A stretch of 36,174 nucleotides of DNA, from contig QLUB01000001.1 in NCBI GenBank assembly GCA_018725205.1, forward strand, positions 1-36,174, read 5' to 3'. Shown here piece after piece: positions 31,598-36,174 of this stretch. A program made the position numbers and the translations under genes. The DNA is from a candidate division NPL-UPA2 bacterium. GTDB taxonomy: Bacteria; Bacillota; UBA994. Numbering within the stretch: the stretch's first letter is position 1; every line of letters begins with the position of its first letter. The notes under the pieces were generated by a model. It made no database searches, had not been told where the DNA came from, and was given only the letters and a program-made list of their open reading frames with translations.

Positions 31598-32323
31598 GTG
31601 AAGCCTAAGTATCGCCGCGTAATCGTAAAACTGAGTGGAGAAGCTTTGGCCGGACAACAGGGCTTTGGCATTGACCTTGACATAGTCTCCGGCGTGGCTG
31701 CAGAGCTCGTAGAGATTAGGCATTTGGGGGTCGATGTGGCGGTAGTCGTGGGAGGGGGAAATCTGTGGCGGGGCGCTCCTCGAAGCAGAGAAGGCCTAGA
31801 CCGTGCCACAGCGGATTACATGGGGATGCTGGCTACTGTAATGAATGCGTTGGCTCTGCAAGATGCTATCGAGAAACTAGGAGTAGCGACTAGAGTGCAG
31901 ACTGCGATCGAGATGAAACAGATTGCTGAGCCCTACATTAGGCGCAAGGCTATTACGCACTTGGAGAAGGGATACATCGTGATTTTTGCGGCAGGCACAG
32001 GCAACCCCTTCTTTTCAACGGATACAACCGCAGCTCTGCGCGGAGCGGAAATTGGCGCTGAGATAATCCTCAAGGCCACGCAAGTAGACGGCGTCTACGA
32101 CAGTGACCCTCATCTAAACGTCAACGCCAAACGTTTTGCCGAGCTGAGCTACATAGAGGTCTTGCAACGTAACCTGCGCGTGATGGACGCCACGGCTACC
32201 TCGCTCTGCATGGACAACGGCATTCCGATTATGGTTTTCAGTCTTGTTGAACGCGGAAATATTAAACGCGCGGTGATGGGTGAAGATGTGGGAACTTTCA
32301 TCAGGAGGGATGATGCCAATTGA
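31598..32323 (+). CDS. pyrH: Uridylate kinase PyrH
   Basis: PyrH phosphorylates UMP to UDP, the entry to all pyrimidine nucleotides and UDP-sugars. The 241-residue product from GTG 31598 begins VKPKYRRVIVKLSGEAL, as the family does. It has VVVGGGNLWRG (about 55-65), DYMGMLATVMNALAL, the FAAGTGNPFFSTDTTAALRG phosphate/UMP site, and KATQVDGVYDSDP. GGAGG lies 9 nt upstream. The ATG at 31562 would add 12 poorly conserved residues with no RBS. Stop and frr start overlap as TTGA. Confidence 0.96.
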   Translation: MKPKYRRVIVKLSGEALAGQQGFGIDLDIVSGVAAELVEIRHLGVDVAVVVGGGNLWRGAPRSREGLDRATADYMGMLATVMNALALQDAIEKLGVATRVQTAIEMKQIAEPYIRRKAITHLEKGYIVIFAAGTGNPFFSTDTTAALRGAEIGAEIILKATQVDGVYDSDPHLNVNAKRFAELSYIEVLQRNLRVMDATATSLCMDNGIPIMVFSLVERGNIKRAVMGEDVGTFIRRDDAN

Positions 32324-32877
32324 TTAAGGATGTACTAAGAGAAATCGAGGACAAAATGAAGAAGTCGGTGCAGTCCCTACAGAAGGAACTAGGGGGGCTG
32401 CGTGCCGGCAGAGCTACGCCTGCATTGCTTGAGAAGTTAGTGGTGGAGTACTACGGTGTGCCCTCACCCGTACACCAAATTGCCAGTGTTACTGTGCCTG
32501 ATGCGCGCACACTCGTTATTCAACCCTGGGATAAGGCATTGCTCAAGCCGATTGAGAAGGCAATTCAGAAATCTGACTTAGGACTTACCCCTAACAGCGA
32601 TGGGGCCTTGATACGCTTGTCTATCCCTGCCCTAACTACCGAACGGCGCAACGAGCTGGTGAAAGTAGCAAAGAAGAAGGCGGAAGAGGCGAGAGTGGCT
32701 ATCCGTAATTTACGCCGGGACGCTAATGAACTGGTGAAGAAGCTCGAAAAAGATGGGAGCGCCTCCGAGGACCAGACCAAAAAAGGTCAAGAAGAAGTAC
32801 AAAAACTTACAGATAAGTACATTAAAGAGGCTGACGAGGTGCTACTGGCCAAAGAGGCGGAAATCATGGAGGTGTAG
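32320..32877 (+). CDS. frr: Ribosome recycling factor
   Basis: RRF splits post-termination ribosomes with EF-G. The 185-residue length is exactly that of the family. The sequence IKDVLREIEDKMKKSVQSLQ, the LRAGRATPALLEKLVVEYYGVP block (about 27-48, in part), and IRNLRRDANELVKKLEKDG near 130 are diagnostic. The start is TTG in a TTGA overlap with pyrH. GGAGGG lies about 11 nt upstream, a slightly long spacing. Confidence 0.97.
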   Translation: MIKDVLREIEDKMKKSVQSLQKELGGLRAGRATPALLEKLVVEYYGVPSPVHQIASVTVPDARTLVIQPWDKALLKPIEKAIQKSDLGLTPNSDGALIRLSIPALTTERRNELVKVAKKKAEEARVAIRNLRRDANELVKKLEKDGSASEDQTKKGQEEVQKLTDKYIKEADEVLLAKEAEIMEV

Positions 32878-32882
32878 CGCAC

Positions 32883-32901
32883 TCCCCCCAAAGTGGGGGG
32901 A
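32883..32901 (+). promoter_or_regulatory. C6/G6 hairpin between frr and uppS
   Basis: TCCCCCC (32883-32889) pairs with GGGGGGA (32895-32901) around loop AAAGT. No T-run follows, so it is not a clear terminator. It may act as a processing or attenuation site or protect the upstream message end. Confidence 0.5.
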
Positions 32902-32927
32902 TTATGCTACAGGAGGAAGGCATAAGA

Positions 32928-33647
32928 ATGTTCCGGCGTAAACTTTCACTTCCCGCATCAGACGCGAGTCCCTTGCCCTCACATATAGCAATCATCATGG
33001 ACGGCAACGGCCGGTGGGCCGAGCGACGCGGCTTGCCGCGCACGGCTGGCCATCGCGCAGGTCTAGAGAGCACTCGGCGTGTCATTAAGGAATCTGTGCG
33101 GCTTGGCATAAAGTATCTTACTCTATACACGTTTTCGACTGAAAACTGGAAACGTCCTTCCACGGAAGTGGAGTTCATCATGAGCTTGCCGGGGGAGTTC
33201 TGGCGCAGGGAACGCCCTGCACTGGAAGAGGCAAATGTGCGCCTAAAAGTTTTAGGTGACATCAATGGACTGCCGCCGGCTACACGTCACGTTGTTCTGG
33301 AAGCTGTAGCGGCAACGCAGAACGCCTCTGGACTTACCGTCAGCCTTGCTCTTAACTACGGCGGGCGGGCAGAGATTGTGAGAGCCGCGCGCCTGTTTAT
33401 GGAGCGCTATGGCATTGTAGGCAACGAGGCCGACTTTGCCACTGGCTTATACACTGCGGAACTGCCTGACCCGGAGCTGCTTATCCGCCCGGGCGGCGAA
33501 AGGCGCATCAGCAACTTCCTTCTTTGGCAGTTGGCATACACAGAACTATTCTTCGTAGATAAGCTTTGGCCAGACTTTGATGGCAACGACCTTGTTCGAG
33601 TCATTGAGGAATATCGCGGTCGCAGCGTCAGGCGAGGAGGATTATAG
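32928..33647 (+). CDS. uppS: Undecaprenyl diphosphate synthase UppS
   Basis: UppS extends farnesyl diphosphate with cis isoprene units to make the C55 lipid carrier for cell wall building. The 239-residue product has catalytic Asp25 in IIMDGNGRWA, the RTAGHRAG motif, YTFSTENWKRP, and the C-terminal RPGGERRISNFLLWQLAYTE (substrate diphosphate and IPP binding). ATG 32928 is chosen because AGGAGGAAGG lies 8-17 nt upstream, and catalytic Asp25 is near the usual position. The ATG at 32904 is next to the C/G hairpin and lacks a better site. Confidence 0.96.
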   Translation: MFRRKLSLPASDASPLPSHIAIIMDGNGRWAERRGLPRTAGHRAGLESTRRVIKESVRLGIKYLTLYTFSTENWKRPSTEVEFIMSLPGEFWRRERPALEEANVRLKVLGDINGLPPATRHVVLEAVAATQNASGLTVSLALNYGGRAEIVRAARLFMERYGIVGNEADFATGLYTAELPDPELLIRPGGERRISNFLLWQLAYTELFFVDKLWPDFDGNDLVRVIEEYRGRSVRRGGL

Positions 33648-33663
33648 CGTTAGGGGGCTGCCT

Positions 33664-34440
33664 GTGCTTACTAAAGTTCTTACTGTGCTAGTAGCGCTTC
33701 CCATTTTCCTCGTCGTAATCTATGAAGGGGCGCTGCCCATGACGCTCCTGACGATGGTGCTTGCGATCATTGCGGTAGCGGAAATGAAGAATCTCTTACG
33801 GTCTAAGAGCATAGCCACGAGTTCTTTAGTCTATTGGTTTCCCATACTCTATTTAGGGGCAGTCCATGTTGGAGCAGTCTGGTTCGGGCTGCAGCTGGTT
33901 GTGGCTTTGTGCGCCGCGCTATTGATTCGTCAGCTGATTACGTTCCCCTCGTTTAGTTTGGCCGAAGTAGGGGCTAATCTGCTGGCAGCTCTATATCCCT
34001 CCCTTCTCCTTGGGAATTTACTCCTTCTGCGCGCTGAGGCTGGCGTCATGTGGGCCTTGGCAGCTGTTATCGGGGTATGGGCTTATGATTCTTTTGCCTA
34101 CTTTATTGGAGTGCAGTTCGGCCGTTTGCGACCTTGGCGGGACATTTCGCCTAAGAAGAGCGTAGAAGGGGCACTCGGGGGGCTGCTAGGAAGCGTCCTG
34201 GTCTTCGCCGTAGTTCACGGCTATTTGCGTATAGGTCTGATAGGGGCCATAGTCCTAGGCATACTGGTCGGCGTGGTAGGGCAGTTGGGCGATCTTGCGG
34301 AATCGGCTCTGAAACGATATGTGGGCGTAAAGGACTCGGGTACTCTACTCCCGGGACATGGCGGCGTCCTCGACAGATTCGACTCGCTAATGTTCTCGGC
34401 CACCGCGGTGTATTGGGTATGGACGGCGATAACACTATGA
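33664..34440 (+). CDS. cdsA: Phosphatidate cytidylyltransferase CdsA
   Basis: CdsA makes CDP-diacylglycerol from CTP and phosphatidate, the precursor of membrane phospholipids. The 258-residue product from GTG 33664 is a polytopic membrane protein with about seven to eight hydrophobic segments. It carries the family signature near the C-terminus: SPKKSVEGALGG, GQLGDLAESALKRYVGVKDS and LPGHGGVLDRFDSL with the metal-binding acidic residues. AGGGGG lies 6 nt upstream of the start. A longer frame from 33577 lies inside uppS. It overlaps dxr as ATGA. Confidence 0.95.
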   Translation: MLTKVLTVLVALPIFLVVIYEGALPMTLLTMVLAIIAVAEMKNLLRSKSIATSSLVYWFPILYLGAVHVGAVWFGLQLVVALCAALLIRQLITFPSFSLAEVGANLLAALYPSLLLGNLLLLRAEAGVMWALAAVIGVWAYDSFAYFIGVQFGRLRPWRDISPKKSVEGALGGLLGSVLVFAVVHGYLRIGLIGAIVLGILVGVVGQLGDLAESALKRYVGVKDSGTLLPGHGGVLDRFDSLMFSATAVYWVWTAITL

Positions 34441-35591
34441 AGGACATCATAGTTCTAGGTTCCACGGGTTCCATAGGCGCAAACACTCTGGATGTCGTAC
34501 GGCGCAATCCCCATCGACTGCGGATAGTGGGACTTGGCGCTGGGCTCAACTTGGCATTACTGCGGGCGCAAGTGCGAGAGTTCACTCCCGCCTCTGTAGC
34601 CATACGCGACACAGCCAGTGAGTGGGCGCTTCGTCAGGAGTTTCCGAGTCTCACCGTGTTTTCAGGCGAATCTGGCGCTGTAGATTTGGTGAGAGAGTCC
34701 CAGGCAGAAGTCGTGGTAGCGGCGACGAGCGGCATGGCGGGCCTTCCGGCAGTGTTCGCTGCAGCAGAACAAGGTGTTCGTCTAGCACTTGCCAATAAAG
34801 AAGCGCTAGTGGCTGCAGGTCCTCTGCTCCTAGAAAAGGTCAGGCGACATGGAGGGGAACTTGTACCCGTAGATAGTGAGCACTCTGCCATTTGGCAGGC
34901 ACTGAGGGGGTGGCGCGCATCGGATGTAAAGAGGCTGATTCTTACAGCCTCCGGCGGCCCGTTTCTCGGCAAACCTCGCTCTCTGCTCGCGACGCAGACC
35001 TCAAATGATGCTTTGCGGCATCCCACTTGGCGCATGGGACGCAAGATAACCGTGGATTCGGCAACGTTGATGAATAAGGGCTTGGAGATCATTGAGGCCC
35101 ATCACCTATTTAACATCTCATACGAACACATTGAGGTCTTAGTGCATCCGGAGAGCATTGTGCACTCTATGGTTGAGTTCATAGACGGCTCCCAGCTAGC
35201 CCAGTGCAGCCGTCCGGATATGCGTATTCCCATCCAGCTGGCGCTGTCCTATCCCGAACGGTGGTCGGGGGATTATGTCCTAAACAACTGGCAAAACACA
35301 ACGTGGTCGTTTCATCTCCCAGATGTAGAGACTTTCCGCTGTCTTCCCCTAGCAATTGCTGCGGGGAGAGCTGGCGGCTCACATCCAATTGTGCTTAATG
35401 CCAGCAATGAACTTGCTGTGGATGCTTTCCTAGCTGGGAGGGTGCCTTTCCTCGCCATTGAGGCCATCGTGGAGGAGGCAATGTCTGCAAGCCTGCCCTC
35501 CCCTCCACAGGATGTTCTTGACGTTCTGGAGGTTGACACATGGGCGCGCAATCAGGCTCAAGCGATTATTAGACAGAAAGCGGTGTACTAG
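34437..35591 (+). CDS. dxr: 1-deoxy-D-xylulose 5-phosphate reductoisomerase Dxr (IspC)
   Basis: Dxr converts DXP to MEP with NADPH, the committed step of the MEP isoprenoid pathway, which feeds UppS. The 384-residue product has the NADPH site LGSTGSIGANTLDV (about 6-19), ALANKEALV, VPVDSEHSAIWQAL (metal/substrate), TASGGPF, TVDSATLMNKGLEIIEAHHLF, and VHPESIVHSMVEFIDGS. ATG 34437 is in an ATGA overlap with cdsA; the earlier ATG at 34413 lies inside cdsA. The usual uppS-cdsA-dxr-rasP order supports the call. Confidence 0.97.
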   Translation: MKDIIVLGSTGSIGANTLDVVRRNPHRLRIVGLGAGLNLALLRAQVREFTPASVAIRDTASEWALRQEFPSLTVFSGESGAVDLVRESQAEVVVAATSGMAGLPAVFAAAEQGVRLALANKEALVAAGPLLLEKVRRHGGELVPVDSEHSAIWQALRGWRASDVKRLILTASGGPFLGKPRSLLATQTSNDALRHPTWRMGRKITVDSATLMNKGLEIIEAHHLFNISYEHIEVLVHPESIVHSMVEFIDGSQLAQCSRPDMRIPIQLALSYPERWSGDYVLNNWQNTTWSFHLPDVETFRCLPLAIAAGRAGGSHPIVLNASNELAVDAFLAGRVPFLAIEAIVEEAMSASLPSPPQDVLDVLEVDTWARNQAQAIIRQKAVY

Positions 35592-36174
35592 TTGGTGATT
35601 CTACTTGCTGTCGTAATTATCGGGGTGCTGGTGTTCTTCCACGAGCTCGGGCACTTCTTGGCGGCAAAGGCCGCAAACATGTATGTGCAGGAGTTTGCCC
35701 TAGGCATGGGGCCTGCTCTAATTTCTGTTCAGCGGGGGGAAACCAAGTACTCACTGCGCCTGCTACCAGTGGGTGGTTTTCTGCGTGTAGCGGGTGAGGA
35801 AACGACCGCAGTTGGCGCAGCAATACCTGAAGCACGTCGCTACGACAAAAAGACTGTGCTGCAGCGCATGACTTTTGTTGCTGCCGGTTCAATCATGAAC
35901 TTCCTTTTGGCAGCGCTAATATTCTCGTTTATCTTTATGTCTGTGGGGGTGCCGTCGAGCCAGCCTATTCTGGGAACAGTAAACGACAGCTGGCCAGCGG
36001 CGCAGGCTGGGTTGCAGCCGCGGGACAGGATACTAACGATTGGTGACGAAGCCATTGCGACTTGGTCTGATCTTCAGCGAGCTATCGCCGACAGCGGCGG
36101 GCAACCCTTGGTGTTCGTCTTTCGCCGCGGCGGGCAGGAAATGACTGCAGTTGTCACCCCGCGGAGGGATGAGG
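35592..36174 (+). CDS. rseP: Site-2 zinc metalloprotease RasP/RseP, N-terminal part (3' end outside window)
   Basis: This intramembrane protease cuts anti-sigma factors and leftover signal peptides within the membrane. The frame is open to the right edge (194 codons seen). The first membrane segment (about 2-22) holds the zinc motif HELGH (His17-Glu18...His21). RLLPVGGFLRV follows, then a second membrane segment (about 97-118, with AAGSIMNFLLAALIF). A PDZ domain starts near 125 (GTVNDSWPAAQAGLQPRDRIL). The TTG at 35592 directly follows the dxr stop with AGAAAGCGGTG upstream; GTG 35595 is also possible. The second metal ligand motif lies beyond the window. Confidence 0.93.
   Translation, partial: MVILLAVVIIGVLVFFHELGHFLAAKAANMYVQEFALGMGPALISVQRGETKYSLRLLPVGGFLRVAGEETTAVGAAIPEARRYDKKTVLQRMTFVAAGSIMNFLLAALIFSFIFMSVGVPSSQPILGTVNDSWPAAQAGLQPRDRILTIGDEAIATWSDLQRAIADSGGQPLVFVFRRGGQEMTAVVTPRRDE

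Noticed and set aside
31279..31809. Antisense open frame with AAQYL repeats across tsf-pyrH
   Set aside because: It reads through the tsf terminator and the tandem repeats; the apparent protein repeat is only the 15-bp DNA repeat translated backwards.

Overview
The window reads as one contiguous chromosomal segment of a flagellated, Gram-positive-type member of the Bacillota (Clostridia-like), moderately GC-rich by eye. This placement is inference. It rests on strong AGGAGG-type ribosome binding sites, frequent GTG/TTG starts, FliY plus CheC and CheD chemotaxis proteins, CodY, TrmFO, and the conserved topA-trmFO-xerC-codY and rpsB-tsf-pyrH-frr-uppS-cdsA-dxr-rasP gene orders. No phage, IS element, CRISPR array, tRNA or rRNA was seen.

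Region 1 (1-18936) is a flagellar/chemotaxis superoperon, all on the + strand: fliK (5' end outside the window), flgD, flgE, motA, motB, fliL, fliO, fliP, fliQ, fliR, flhB, flhA, flhF, flhG, a PilZ/YcgR-type c-di-GMP receptor, the sigma-28 gene fliA/sigD, a SwrB-like membrane protein, two rod/hook proteins (flgF- and flgG-like), cheD, cheR, cheC, cheY, fliM and fliY. Most junctions overlap by 1-8 nt (ATGA, GTGA), which suggests translational coupling. The set covers hook assembly, stator, export gate, flagellar placement GTPase/ATPase pair, late-gene sigma factor, receptor methylation/deamidation and the switch. flbD, cheA, cheW, cheB and the rest of the rod/ring genes are not in the window.

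Region 2 (18937-19761) holds a secreted NlpC/P60 hydrolase gene. Its first domain has lost the catalytic Cys, and it is split by a -1 frame change. A hairpin overlaps its ribosome binding site, and a clear intrinsic terminator follows.

Region 3 (19762-26045) contains dprA, topA, trmFO, xerC and codY, a common Bacillota arrangement but without hslVU between xerC and codY.

Region 4 (26056-29960) is the most unusual part. A divergent D-Ala-D-Ala-ligase-like ATP-grasp gene (- strand) faces a two-gene unit encoding an octopine/nopaline-dehydrogenase-family enzyme and a cobalamin protein that looks like a fusion of the glutamate-mutase S and E subunits. The intergenic gap carries a half-perfect match to the CodY box, right beside codY. 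The three gene products together suggest an undescribed amino-acid-related pathway under nutrient control. That is a hypothesis.

Region 5 (29961-36174) has rpsB and tsf with their own promoter and terminator. Three exact 15-bp tandem repeats follow, then pyrH, frr, uppS, cdsA, dxr and the 5' part of the site-2 protease gene rasP/rseP, which runs off the right edge. This cluster joins translation, UMP supply and isoprenoid/phospholipid precursor synthesis.
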